Assembly (NCBI GenBank): GCA_963702105.1 | Contig: OY969712.1 | Location: forward strand, 1,364,001 to 1,428,000 | Source of the DNA: ZC4RG20 sp963702105 | GTDB lineage: Bacteria; Pseudomonadota; Gammaproteobacteria; Steroidobacterales; Rariloculaceae | Length of the DNA: 64,000 nucleotides | Direction of reading: 5' to 3' | Part shown: positions 1-8,672 of the stretch, piece after piece | Layout of the letters: every line of letters begins with the position of its first letter | Position numbering within the stretch: position 1 is the stretch's first letter | The notes under the pieces: generated by a model | Told to the model about the DNA's origin: nothing | Database searches by the model: none | What the model saw: only the letters and a program-made list of their open reading frames with translations | Translations under genes and position numbers: made by a program

Positions 1-1
1 A

Positions 2-277
2 CCGCTCATGGAGCTCGTAGCCTCTGCGGCCGCCGCGGCCGACGAGCTGCCGCATCTCGCGGAGACGGACCCGCAGGCGCAGGCGCTCATGTATCACGAC
101 GATGCGACCAAGGCCCCGCGCGCGGCCAAGGGCGACGTGCCGGCCGACAAGCAGTTCTGCCATACCTGCATGTTTCTGCAGCCCGGTGACGGCCAATGGC
201 GCCCGTGTCAGCTTTTCCCCGCGAACACCGTGAACATCGACGGCTGGTGCTCGGTCTGGACGGCCAAGACGTCCTGA
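2..277 (+). CDS. High-potential iron-sulfur protein (HiPIP), 5' truncated by window edge
   Basis: This is a small periplasmic electron carrier with one [4Fe-4S] cluster cycling between 3+ and 2+. Counting from the first visible ATG at 8, four cysteines (residues 51, 54, 67 and 81) follow the HiPIP pattern C-x2-C-x12-C-x13-C, with the aromatic and glycine residues (QWRPC, DGWC) expected near the cluster. The frame is open to the window edge, and the Ala-rich start (ASAAAAADELP) looks like the end of a Tat-type signal peptide, so the true start and twin-arginine motif lie upstream. It converges on the histidine kinase gene. The family call is firm; its redox partner cannot be told from here. 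Confidence 0.85.
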   Translation, partial: PLMELVASAAAAADELPHLAETDPQAQALMYHDDATKAPRAAKGDVPADKQFCHTCMFLQPGDGQWRPCQLFPANTVNIDGWCSVWTAKTS

Positions 278-362
278 TCTCGGCCTTCAGGGTGCCCGGC
301 CCCCCGTAACGAGGCCCGGGCACGCCCGCTTCTCGCTGCTTCGAATCCGACGCTGCCTGTTC

Positions 363-404
363 GATGCGGCGTCAGACCTTGTTCTCTGCCGCATCAGACG
401 CCGC
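363..404. terminator. Candidate stem-loop between convergent HiPIP and kinase genes
   Basis: Two overlapping inverted repeats lie here: GATGCGGC (363-370) with GCCGCATC (388-395), and GCGGCGTC (366-373) with GACGCCGC (397-404). They sit between two convergent genes and could serve as a shared terminator. There is no clear T tract, so this is only a structural suggestion. Confidence 0.3.
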
Positions 405-405
405 G

Positions 406-1566
406 TCAGACATTGTGGCCCGCGGCCTCATCGGCCTCCGCGTCCGCATCGCGCGGCAGGTGCAGCTCGAACGTCGTGCCGGTGCCCGCGGCAGACCTGA
501 GCTCGATGCTTCCGCCGTGGGCCTCGGCGATGCGCTGGCTGATGTAAAGCCCGAGGCCGAGGCCGCCTTCCCTTCGGCGCCCGTTCCCTTCCTCGACGCT
601 GCCGCGCACGAGCGGGTCGAAGATCGCCTGCTGCATCTCGGGTGCGATCGGGTCGCCTTCGTTGTGAATCGCGAGCACGACCTCGGCGCGTTCGCCGCGG
701 GCCTCGACCGTGACGGGGGTCCCGCGCTGCCGGTATTTCAGCGCATTCGAGAGCAGATTTGAGACGGCTTCCTCGAGCCGTCCCGCGTCCCACCGGCCTC
801 TGAGGTCGCCGGCGAGCGCGACGCGTACCTCGCAGCCCGGGTGAAAGGCCTCTGCTTCCTCGACCATGCGTGCGCAGATGTCGCCGAGGTCCGCGCTCGT
901 CTTGGAAAGGGGCAGTGCGCCGCCGAGCCGGGTGCGCGCAAACGTCAGCAGCTCGTCGATCATGCGCCGCATGCGCAGCGCGCTGTTGCGCAGACGAACT
1001 ACGGACTTGGTCTGCTGGTCGTCGAGCCGGTCGGCCGTGAGCATGAGGTACTCGGAGACCGAGAAGATGGCGGCGAGCGGATTGCGCAGGTCGTGGCCGA
1101 GCGCGGCGACGAACAGATCCCGCGAGCGCTGCACGGCCGTCGAGAACCGGTCGATGGACTCGGTCAGCGTTCGATCTACGGCGGCATCGAAGCAGACCAG
1201 GTCCTCGAGGTCGGCCCTGCCCGCGCCGTCGCCGATCTCGGCGGTCCAATAGCGCACGACGGTGGCCCGCAGGGCCCCGAACTCGGACACGAGCTCGTTC
1301 GGCGTAAAACCTTGACTCAGCCGCTCCATGGCATGCGCATGTGCCGTGCGCGTCAGGTCGGGCGCTGCGCCGCCCGGCTCCGGTTCCTGTGCCTGCTCGG
1401 GCTCGGTCCGTTCCATGTGCTCGGCCATTGCAGCCAGCATGCCGGCCGCCCAATCTCTGAGCTGTCGCGGGGTCAGCCGGCGCGCGGGCCGCAGATGGCG
1501 CGCGTGAGATTCCCATTCAGAAATAATGAGTTCTGTATTATTCCTAATGTATTCTGCAAGCTGCAT
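406..1566 (-). CDS. Soluble sensor histidine kinase
   Basis: This is a two-component sensor kinase of 386 residues without membrane segments, so it probably senses a cytoplasmic signal. The helical N-terminal part (about 1-140) resembles RsbRD-type input domains. The dimerisation and phosphoacceptor helix carries the H-box HDLRNPL with His158. The ATPase domain shows an N-box (about 265-280, SNLLSNALKY) and G-boxes ending GLGLGLYISQR, followed by the usual AHGG. The start ATG at 1566 has a GAGGG ribosome site upstream. No response regulator is adjacent, so it is an orphan kinase here and its partner is unknown. Confidence 0.85.
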   Translation of the reverse strand: MQLAEYIRNNTELIISEWESHARHLRPARRLTPRQLRDWAAGMLAAMAEHMERTEPEQAQEPEPGGAAPDLTRTAHAHAMERLSQGFTPNELVSEFGALRATVVRYWTAEIGDGAGRADLEDLVCFDAAVDRTLTESIDRFSTAVQRSRDLFVAALGHDLRNPLAAIFSVSEYLMLTADRLDDQQTKSVVRLRNSALRMRRMIDELLTFARTRLGGALPLSKTSADLGDICARMVEEAEAFHPGCEVRVALAGDLRGRWDAGRLEEAVSNLLSNALKYRQRGTPVTVEARGERAEVVLAIHNEGDPIAPEMQQAIFDPLVRGSVEEGNGRRREGGLGLGLYISQRIAEAHGGSIELRSAAGTGTTFELHLPRDADAEADEAAGHNV

Positions 1567-1685
1567 TCCCGCTTCCCTCGCCTGTAGGGGACTCGGGGTG
1601 CAAATTCTTTGCCGGCCGCGGCCCGGCCGACGTCGAGGGGGCCGCCGCGCTCGCTCGCGCGGCGTGGGAGCGCGGCGGCCGGCGC

Positions 1686-1757
1686 GATTACTTCGCGCGG
1701 CTGAAGCTGAACTACTCTGTGCCGCTGAAGCTCGGCTACTTCGTGCAGCTGAAGCTC
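1686..1757. repeat. Three tandem 24-bp repeats at the 3' end of the esterase gene
   Basis: Three imperfect 24-nt units (1686-1709, 1710-1733, 1734-1757) share the core CTGAAGCT and the pattern TACTtcgtGc. The third unit overlaps the last codons and stop of the esterase gene on the minus strand; the other two are in the 3' flank. The 24-nt period keeps frame, giving an 8-residue repeat whichever strand is read. This may be a duplicated 3' end or a small regulatory repeat. Confidence 0.7.
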
Positions 1758-3373
1758 GACGCCTGGTCTTCGCTGCCCGGCGGGCCCGTGAACTTCGGCC
1801 AGGCCGGCCACTCGCAGAGCGGGCGCGTGCGGTGCGCTTTGGGATTGCCGTCCATGGCCGTGAGCCCCGCCGGCGCCTGCCCGTCCTCGACCCACTGTTG
1901 CAGCACGCCGAGATCGTCGAATTTCGCGTTGAACGGTCCGAAGCCGTGGCCGAAGCCGGGAATCAGATAGAACCGCATGAAGCTCTCGACGCCGTCCTTC
2001 CCGAACTGGCGGACCTGACGCCGGTAGTACGCGATCGTGTTGTAGGGTGTGATGAAGTCGTCCGCGGTTCCATGGGTCAGGATGATCTTCCCGCCCTTGG
2101 CCTTGAACTTCGCGAGGCTCACGTCGGTCACGTCCATGATCGAAGCGACCTGTGCGATGCGCGCCTGCCACTTCTTCGGGTCGAAGTGCATCGTGTCGAG
2201 GTTCGGGTCACGCGTGATGATGAACTTGGCCGTCTGGTCGCCGGCGGTGTAGAGCAGCGCTTCGTTGCCGGAAACCGGGTTCGACGGCTGCGGCGCCTTG
2301 CCGAAGTTCGAGACGTTGAACAGGGCGCCTTCGAGCAGCGGCCACTTCGGGAACGTCTCGAGCCCGGCGACCGCGAAGCCGGGTTTGTACGGCGAGGTGA
2401 TCTTCTTGACGGCCGCGAGCTGCGCATCCGACAGACAGCCTTCGCCCTTGTCCGCGCCCCCCGGGCAGCGCAGCGTCTTCACGTCGAAGGCGGCGTCGCA
2501 GCCTTTGACGTTGCCGATGATGCCGTCCCTCGCCCCGTCGAGGCCGTCGCACTTGGCGTAGACGGCATCCGTGATGAGCCGGGTTTTGGCCGGGCTGATC
2601 CAGGCCGCGCCGTCGTCGGCATAGACTGCCTTGCCGACGTTCAGCGAGCCGAGATGCAGCATCGTCACGTCGTAGGCGGGATAGTTCGCGACCACACCGT
2701 CGTAGTCATCCGGATAACGGGCCGCGGCGTCGAGGGCCTCGTGGCCGCCTTGCGAGCCGCCGATGAAATAAAAACGCTCGGGCCTGCGGCCGTAGGCCTT
2801 CTCGATGACGGCCATGGCGGCGTCGTGCGTCTTCTTGACCGATTCCTTGCCGAAATTCAGCAGCGCCTCGTCGTCGGTGCCGAAGTGCCCGTCGAAGCCC
2901 GGGCCGGCCTGATGACCGCCGTCGCTGCCGAGCGTGGCGAAGCCCTGCGCCAGCGGGTTCTTCACCTCGGCGGGCTGCAGCGTGAAGGGACCGAGGCCGG
3001 TCACGAGGCTGCCGTCGTAGCCGCCGCCGCCCATCTGCAGGGCGCGCAGGTTCCACGTCTGCGGCAGGTTGACCTCGAACGTGAGGTTCGGGGAGCCCGG
3101 GTGGTGGGGCTGGACGATGCCGACGACCTTGCAGAAGTCGCCGTCCGCGTTGCCTGGGTCGCCCGCCGCGACCGCGGCCGCCGACTGCACGACAGCCCCG
3201 CCGCTCGGCAGTCCGATCGCGGACGCCGGGATTTGCATTCCCTGCAGCCGCGCGCAGTCGCTCGCCGCGAGGTGGGCCGCGTCGGCCGCCGCCGCCCCGC
3301 GCGCCGCGAGCCCTGCCGCCGAAGCCGCGAGCAGCAAAGCGGCTGCGTTCGCGAGTTGAACGTTTCTGATCAT
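1736..3373 (-). CDS. Tannase/feruloyl esterase family alpha/beta-hydrolase, secreted
   Basis: This is an ester hydrolase of the tannase/feruloyl esterase family, expected to release phenolic acids from plant or aromatic esters outside the cytoplasm. I place the start at ATG 3373: it is preceded by GGGAG and begins a clear Sec signal peptide (MIRNVQLANAAALLLAASA, cleavage near the AAA-AD region), whereas the open frame upstream is Arg-rich and unlike a signal. The nucleophile is Ser207 in GGSQGGHEA. The likely acid is in HGTADD (about 438) and the histidine in GFGHGF (about 476). The Cys pair that flanks Ser and His in many tannases (CS-D-HC) is absent. It has no clear operon partner. Confidence 0.85.
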   Translation of the reverse strand: MIRNVQLANAAALLLAASAAGLAARGAAAADAAHLAASDCARLQGMQIPASAIGLPSGGAVVQSAAAVAAGDPGNADGDFCKVVGIVQPHHPGSPNLTFEVNLPQTWNLRALQMGGGGYDGSLVTGLGPFTLQPAEVKNPLAQGFATLGSDGGHQAGPGFDGHFGTDDEALLNFGKESVKKTHDAAMAVIEKAYGRRPERFYFIGGSQGGHEALDAAARYPDDYDGVVANYPAYDVTMLHLGSLNVGKAVYADDGAAWISPAKTRLITDAVYAKCDGLDGARDGIIGNVKGCDAAFDVKTLRCPGGADKGEGCLSDAQLAAVKKITSPYKPGFAVAGLETFPKWPLLEGALFNVSNFGKAPQPSNPVSGNEALLYTAGDQTAKFIITRDPNLDTMHFDPKKWQARIAQVASIMDVTDVSLAKFKAKGGKIILTHGTADDFITPYNTIAYYRRQVRQFGKDGVESFMRFYLIPGFGHGFGPFNAKFDDLGVLQQWVEDGQAPAGLTAMDGNPKAHRTRPLCEWPAWPKFTGPPGSEDQASSFSCTK

Positions 3374-3665
3374 TTTACCGCTCCCCCCCGAGATTCTGCC
3401 CGCCCCGTAGCGGGCCCCATGTTTTCCAGGCCGATCATACACGGCCGCGCCGCCGGGCCGGGCGATCCGCCGCGCGGCCCGCGCCATTCGCGAGGCGGAA
3501 CGGCCACCGCCCAAAGCTACGCGGAAAGGAAATTGCAGTGTTAACGAGATTGATCGCGATTTCGTACCGTCTCCGGTCCGCTCCTCAGGCGGTCTCTGCC
3601 TATTGAGATGCGGGGCGGCGGCGTCCTACCCTGTTTTCAGGATCACGTGTTCATGGAGTGAGCCG

Positions 3666-4274
3666 ATGAGACGACTATCTTTTTCCGCCGCTGTGCTGCT
3701 CGCAGGAGCGCTCGCGGCGGGCACAGCGAGCGCCCAGGAACCGGCCGCCCGAGGTGCTTACGTTGGCCTGGGCTACGGCGTCATGCATCTCAAGACGACC
3801 AAGGTGCCCGGCGATTTCTCGTTCTCCGACACCGGCGGCGGATATCGCCTGTTCGGCGGGTATCAGTGGAACCAATACTTCGCCGTCGAGGGCGCCTGGC
3901 AGAAGACTAACAACCTCTCGGACTCGACGACGCTCCCGACGCTCGGAACGCTCGACGTTTCGACGGATTTCCGAGTTGCGCAGGTCAAGGCCATCGGTAT
4001 CCTGCCGCTGAATCACGTGCGGCTCTTCGCGGGCATCGGGATCTACGAGTCCCACACGCGCGCCGACGGCACGATTACGGCGTCGCCCACGGGCACGGCG
4101 CCTTCGACCGTCATCTCCGAGACCGACAAGAGCAACCACGCCGGCTTGGCTACGTCCATCGGCGCCAAGTATCGCTTCGGGCCCGCGGATGTCCGCGGCG
4201 AGCTTCAGTGGTTCAGCCGGCCGAGCGGCGGCGACGCCTCGGGCTTCATGGTAGGCGCCGCGTTCCACTTCTGA
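3666..4274 (+). CDS. Outer-membrane beta-barrel protein (OmpA/OmpW-like porin family)
   Basis: This is a predicted small outer-membrane barrel of 202 residues. The start is ATG 3666, preceded by GGAG and followed by a Sec signal peptide (MRRLSFSAAVLLAG, cleavage after TASA). An earlier in-frame start at 3603 would put 21 unrelated residues before the signal and is rejected. The mature part has alternating strands rich in Gly and aromatics (YVGLGYGVMHL, YRLFGGYQWNQYFAVEGAW) and ends in Phe (GAAFHF), the usual barrel-assembly C-terminus. Its cargo or role cannot be told; it is a general surface protein of the OMP_b-brl type. Confidence 0.8.
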   Translation: MRRLSFSAAVLLAGALAAGTASAQEPAARGAYVGLGYGVMHLKTTKVPGDFSFSDTGGGYRLFGGYQWNQYFAVEGAWQKTNNLSDSTTLPTLGTLDVSTDFRVAQVKAIGILPLNHVRLFAGIGIYESHTRADGTITASPTGTAPSTVISETDKSNHAGLATSIGAKYRFGPADVRGELQWFSRPSGGDASGFMVGAAFHF

Positions 4275-5493
4275 GCCGCTGCACGGCCCGCTCGCGGCGC
4301 GCCGCCCAGAGTGCGGCGGGAACGCAGAGCGCGAGCAGGGCCGCGACGCCTAGATAGGTCGGCAGCATGCCGAAGTGCAGGCCCGCCTCGAGTCCCAGGA
4401 TCGGGCCGAGGCTGCCGCCCACGTCGCCGAACAACTGGTAGTACCCGACCGCGCGGCCGTAGTGGTCGGGGGGTGTCACGTCCCCGAGCAGCGTCAGCAT
4501 GGGCAGCGTGATGCCGTTGAACGAACCGCCGACCAGCACGGCGCCGAAGAAGGCGCCGGCCAGGCCGTGCGTGAGGCCGAGCACCGCGAAGCCCGCGGCG
4601 ACGCCGCCCAGAGCCGGCATCACGAACGCCGCGCGCGAGGGCAGTCGGTCGAGCCGGCGGCCGAGCGCCAGGGCCACGACGGACGAGCAGGCCATCATGA
4701 CGGCCATGACGATGCCGGCGGTGCCTTCGTCGCCGAATCCCAAGGCCGAGAGTCCGCGCTGGCGGACGAGCACCACGAGCGTCGCGAGCAGCACGCCCTG
4801 CACGGTCAGGAACACGAGCAGGTTGAAGCCCCACGCGGTCGCGACGAATCCGAACTCCGGGAGCGACGAGAGCCGTTCGGAGGACGCAGAGCGTCCGTGC
4901 GCGCCGACCTGCCCCGGGCGCGTGCGCGGCACGAGCCGCAGCGCGGCCGCCGCGCCGAAGAACGTCAGGGCGGCGCCCGTCAGGAAGGCCGCGTCGTTCG
5001 AGACGCGGTCCGCGATGAGGCCGCCGATCACGAGGCCGCCGGGCAGGCCGAGGCTCATGGCGATGCGCACGGTCGCGGCGAGACGGCCGCGGTTCGCCGC
5101 CGTGGACAAGGCGAGCACGGTGGCCTGGGCGCCGACGAACATCAGCGCGGAGCCGATGCCGAAAAGCGCACGACCGGCGAGAAACCACCAGCTCGCAGGG
5201 CCGAAGTCCACGCCGCCGCTGTAGCACAGAATCCCGAGGCCCTCGATCGCGAGACCGACCGCGATGGGGATTCGGCCGCCGATACGATCGACGAGGCGGC
5301 CGGCGAGCGAGTCGAAGAGCAGGCGGGTGATGCGGTTCATCGAGAGGATGAAGCCGATCATGGCGCCCGCAATGCCGAGCTTCAGACCGAGCGCCGGCAG
5401 GATCGGAAAGACGAGCCCGCCGCCGAGTCCGCCGATGAAGGTCACGGCGCCGACTCGCCGCGCCTGCGAAGCCGGAGACTTGGGAGCGCTCAA
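4246..5493 (-). CDS. Major facilitator superfamily transporter
   Basis: This is a 12-helix-type MFS transporter, probably a drug:proton antiporter given its operon. It shows the loop 2-3 signature (DSLAGRLVDRIGGRIPI) and a second-half counterpart (LGRRLDRLPSRAAF). A TTG start at 5493 overlaps the stop of the pump gene (TTGA) and gives a native-looking N-terminus (SAPKSPASQ then helix 1). A GTG start at 5550 would add 19 Gly/Pro/Arg-rich residues and overlap the pump gene by 61 bp, so I prefer 5493. It is the third gene of the efflux operon. Its C-terminus overlaps the 3' end of the convergent barrel gene by 29 bp. Confidence 0.8.
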   Translation of the reverse strand: MSAPKSPASQARRVGAVTFIGGLGGGLVFPILPALGLKLGIAGAMIGFILSMNRITRLLFDSLAGRLVDRIGGRIPIAVGLAIEGLGILCYSGGVDFGPASWWFLAGRALFGIGSALMFVGAQATVLALSTAANRGRLAATVRIAMSLGLPGGLVIGGLIADRVSNDAAFLTGAALTFFGAAAALRLVPRTRPGQVGAHGRSASSERLSSLPEFGFVATAWGFNLLVFLTVQGVLLATLVVLVRQRGLSALGFGDEGTAGIVMAVMMACSSVVALALGRRLDRLPSRAAFVMPALGGVAAGFAVLGLTHGLAGAFFGAVLVGGSFNGITLPMLTLLGDVTPPDHYGRAVGYYQLFGDVGGSLGPILGLEAGLHFGMLPTYLGVAALLALCVPAALWAARRERAVQRLRSGTRRLP

Positions 5494-8400
5494 CCGTCTT
5501 GCGCCTGCGGCCCCGGCGCGCCGGGCCCTCGGCGCGCCGGGGCCCGGCACACGACGTAGAACACGGGCGTGAATACGAGGCCGAAGAAGGTCACCCCGAG
5601 CATGCCGAAGAACACGGCCGTGCCGAGCGCCTGGCGCATCTCCTTGCCGGGCCCCGTGGCGATCGCGAGCGGCAGCACGCCGAGGATGAACGCGAAGCTC
5701 GTCATGAGAATGGGCCGCAGCCGTGTGCGCGCGGCCGCGACAGCCGCCTCGCGCCGGTTCATACCGTCACGCTCCTCGTATTGCCGCGCGAACTCGACGA
5801 TGAGGATCGCGTTCTTGGCCGCGAGCGCGATGAGCACGACAAGGCCGATTTGCGTGAGAATGTTGTTGTCCATGCCGCGCAGGTCCACGCCGACGATCGC
5901 GGCCAGAAGACACATGGGCACGATGAGGATCACGGAGAGCGGCAGCGTGAATGCCTCGTACTGCGCCGCGAGCACGAGGAACACGAACACGACGGCGAGC
6001 CCGAACACGAGCCCGCCCGTGCTGCCCGCGAGCTTCTGCTGGAACGCGATGTCCGTCCACTCGAAGCTCATGCCCTGCGGCAGGCGCGCGGCCGCGAGCC
6101 GCTCCATGGCTGCGAGCGCCTGGGCCGAGGAGTAGCCCGGCGCGGCCTGGCCGCGGATGTCGGCGCTCGGGGCGAGGTTGTAGCGTACGACGCGCGCGGG
6201 GCCCGCGTCCTCGCGCAGATCGAGCACGGCGCCGAGCGGCACCATGGCGCCCGTCGCCGAGCGCACCTGCAGGTTCAGGATGTCCGAGCGCTCGTCGCGG
6301 AATTTCGGGTCGGCCTGCGCGATGACCTGGTAGGTGCGGCCGAACAGGTTCAGGTCGTTGACGTAGAGCGAGCCCAAGTAGATGTTCAGCGTGCTGTACA
6401 CGTCGGAGGGGTTCACGCCGAGCAGCTCGGCCTTGTCGCGGTCGAGCACCGCATGCAGGCGCGGGGAGGCCGTGTTGAATTGGCTGAACACGCCCGCGAC
6501 CTCCGGCACCTTGGCCGCCGCGGCCACGAGATCGTCCGCCGCGGCCTGGAGGCGACCGTAGTCGGCCCCGGACTGGTCCTCGATCATCATTCGCCAGCCG
6601 CCGCCGTTGCCCATGCCCTGCACGGTCGGCGGCGGAATGATGATGATCGAGGCGCCTTGAATGGCGGCAAGCTTTCCCATGAGCTCGCGGCCGAGGCCCG
6701 CTGCCGTCATGCCGTTGCCCCTGCGCTCGGCCGCGCTCGTGAGCTTCATGAACAGCGCGCCCGAGTTCGATTCCTGCGACGAGCTCGCTGCGTTGAAGCC
6801 CGAGAACGCGACGACCTGCTCGATGCCGGGAGCCGACTGCACGATGCCCATGGCCTGTTGCATGACGCGGTCCGTGCGCTCCGCGGAGGCGCCGGGCGGC
6901 AGCGTGATGACCCCGATGAGCGCGCCCTGGTCCTGATCCGGAATGAAGCCGCCCGGCGTCGCGAGGAAGCGCCAGCCCGTGATGAGCAGCAGGCCCGAAT
7001 AGAGCGTCAGCATGAGCGCCGTGCGGCGCACGGTGTGCGAGGTCAGGCGGCCGTAGGCGACGCCGAGCCGATCGAACGCGCGCGTGAAGCGGCCGCCGGC
7101 GCGATGCAGCAGCTGCAGCGCCAGAGGCCCGGTATGCTCGAGGTCCTTCGTGTGCGGGCGCAGCAGGAGCGCGGCGAGGGCGGGCGTCAGCGTCAGCGAC
7201 ATGACGAGCGAGATCACGGCCGCGGCCGAGATCGTGACCGCGAACTGCCGGTAGAAGAGCCCCGGGATGCCCGTGACGAAGGCCGTCGGCACGAATACGG
7301 AGAGCAGCACGAGGCCGATCGCGATGAGGGCGGTCGAGACCTCGTCCATCGTGCGCCGGGAGGCCTCGGCCGGCGAGAGCCCTTCGCGGATGTTGCGTTC
7401 GACGTTCTCGACGACGACGATCGCGTCGTCCACGACGATGCCGACCGAGAGCACGAGCGCGAACAGCGCCAGCGAGTTCAGCGAATAGCCGAGGCCGAGC
7501 AGCACGGCCATCGACCCGATCAGCGCGACGGGAATCACGACGATCGGGATGATCGCGGCGCGCCAAGTCTGCAGGAACACGGCGATGACGACGACGACGA
7601 GCAGCAGCGCCTCGAGCAGCGTGTGGCGCACGGCCTCGATCGACGCGGAGACGAACTCGGTCGGATCGTAAGGGACGCTGTAGCTCACGCCGTGCGGAAA
7701 GTTCGGCTTCAAGCCGTCGAGTACGGCCAGCACCTGGTTCGCCGCCGCGAGCTGATTCGTCTCGGGCTGCGGCACGACGGCCATGCCGATCGTCGGCAGT
7801 TTTCCCGAAAACGCCTTGACGTTGTAGTCCTGGCGCGCGAGCGCGGCGTGGCCGACGTTGCGCAGACGCGTGACGCCGCCGTCCGCGCCGACCTTGATCA
7901 CGATGTCGTCGAACTGCGAAGGCTTGGTGAGCCGGCCCTGCATCTGGATCGGCAGCAGGAAGGCGGATTTCTGCTTGCCGAAAGGCGCCTGGCCGATCGC
8001 GCCGGCTGCGACCTGCACGTTCTGCTCGCGCAGCGCCGCCACGATCTCGGCGGCCGTGAGGCCGTGAGCCGCCGCACGGTCCGGATCGATCCAGATGCGC
8101 ATCGCGTAGTTGCCGCCGCCGAAGACGCGCACGTCGCTGACGCCCTCGATGCGCAGCAGCCGGTCGCGCACGACCGTGTTGGCCCAGTTGCCGACGTAGT
8201 CCGGGCTCACGCTCGGGTCGGAGGACTTGAGCGTGACGAGCATGAGGAAGCCCGGCGACTGCTTCGAGACGGTGACCCCGAGCGCGCGGACCTCGGCGGG
8301 CAGGCGCGGCTCGGCCGTCGCGACCCGGTTCTGAACCTGCACCTGTGCCGTATCGAGATTGGTGCCGGGCTCGAACGAGACCGTGATCGAGGACTGCCCT

Positions 8401-8660
8401 TGTGCGACGGCCGTGGACGACATGTAGAGCATGTGCTCGACGCCGTTGATTTCCTGCTCGAGCGGTGCGAGCACCGTCTCGGAGATCGTCTCTGCCGAGG
8501 CGCCCGGATACTGCACGGCGACACTGATGCCGGGCGGCGCGATCGGCGGGAACTGCTCGACGGGCAGCAGCGGATAGGCGAACGCGCCGACGATGACGAT
8601 GACGATCGCGATGACGCTCGCGAAGATCGGGCGGCGGACAAAGAAGTGCGTGAGACGCAT
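5490..8660 (-). CDS. RND multidrug efflux pump, inner-membrane subunit (HAE1/AcrB-MexF type)
   Basis: This is the proton-driven inner-membrane pump of a tripartite efflux system, exporting lipophilic compounds through an adaptor and an outer-membrane channel. The 1056-residue length, N-terminal MRLTHFFVRRPIFASVIAI and periplasmic PxPPxI region (QFPPIAPPGISV) are typical of HAE1 pumps. The proton-relay residues are present: the Asp-Asp pair in TM4 (VGIVVDDAIVVVENVERN) and the Lys in TM10 (ALAAKNAILIVEFA). It starts 12 bp after the adaptor gene. No outer-membrane channel gene follows, so a TolC/OprM-like partner must be encoded elsewhere. Confidence 0.95.
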   Translation of the reverse strand: MRLTHFFVRRPIFASVIAIVIVIVGAFAYPLLPVEQFPPIAPPGISVAVQYPGASAETISETVLAPLEQEINGVEHMLYMSSTAVAQGQSSITVSFEPGTNLDTAQVQVQNRVATAEPRLPAEVRALGVTVSKQSPGFLMLVTLKSSDPSVSPDYVGNWANTVVRDRLLRIEGVSDVRVFGGGNYAMRIWIDPDRAAAHGLTAAEIVAALREQNVQVAAGAIGQAPFGKQKSAFLLPIQMQGRLTKPSQFDDIVIKVGADGGVTRLRNVGHAALARQDYNVKAFSGKLPTIGMAVVPQPETNQLAAANQVLAVLDGLKPNFPHGVSYSVPYDPTEFVSASIEAVRHTLLEALLLVVVVIAVFLQTWRAAIIPIVVIPVALIGSMAVLLGLGYSLNSLALFALVLSVGIVVDDAIVVVENVERNIREGLSPAEASRRTMDEVSTALIAIGLVLLSVFVPTAFVTGIPGLFYRQFAVTISAAAVISLVMSLTLTPALAALLLRPHTKDLEHTGPLALQLLHRAGGRFTRAFDRLGVAYGRLTSHTVRRTALMLTLYSGLLLITGWRFLATPGGFIPDQDQGALIGVITLPPGASAERTDRVMQQAMGIVQSAPGIEQVVAFSGFNAASSSQESNSGALFMKLTSAAERRGNGMTAAGLGRELMGKLAAIQGASIIIIPPPTVQGMGNGGGWRMMIEDQSGADYGRLQAAADDLVAAAAKVPEVAGVFSQFNTASPRLHAVLDRDKAELLGVNPSDVYSTLNIYLGSLYVNDLNLFGRTYQVIAQADPKFRDERSDILNLQVRSATGAMVPLGAVLDLREDAGPARVVRYNLAPSADIRGQAAPGYSSAQALAAMERLAAARLPQGMSFEWTDIAFQQKLAGSTGGLVFGLAVVFVFLVLAAQYEAFTLPLSVILIVPMCLLAAIVGVDLRGMDNNILTQIGLVVLIALAAKNAILIVEFARQYEERDGMNRREAAVAAARTRLRPILMTSFAFILGVLPLAIATGPGKEMRQALGTAVFFGMLGVTFFGLVFTPVFYVVCRAPARRGPGAPGPQAQDG

Positions 8661-8672
8661 GAACAGGCCCGG

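Noticed and set aside
4375..5559. Plus-strand gene opposite the MFS transporter
   Set aside because: Translation is a charged, repetitive shadow; the minus strand has proper transmembrane helices and MFS loops.
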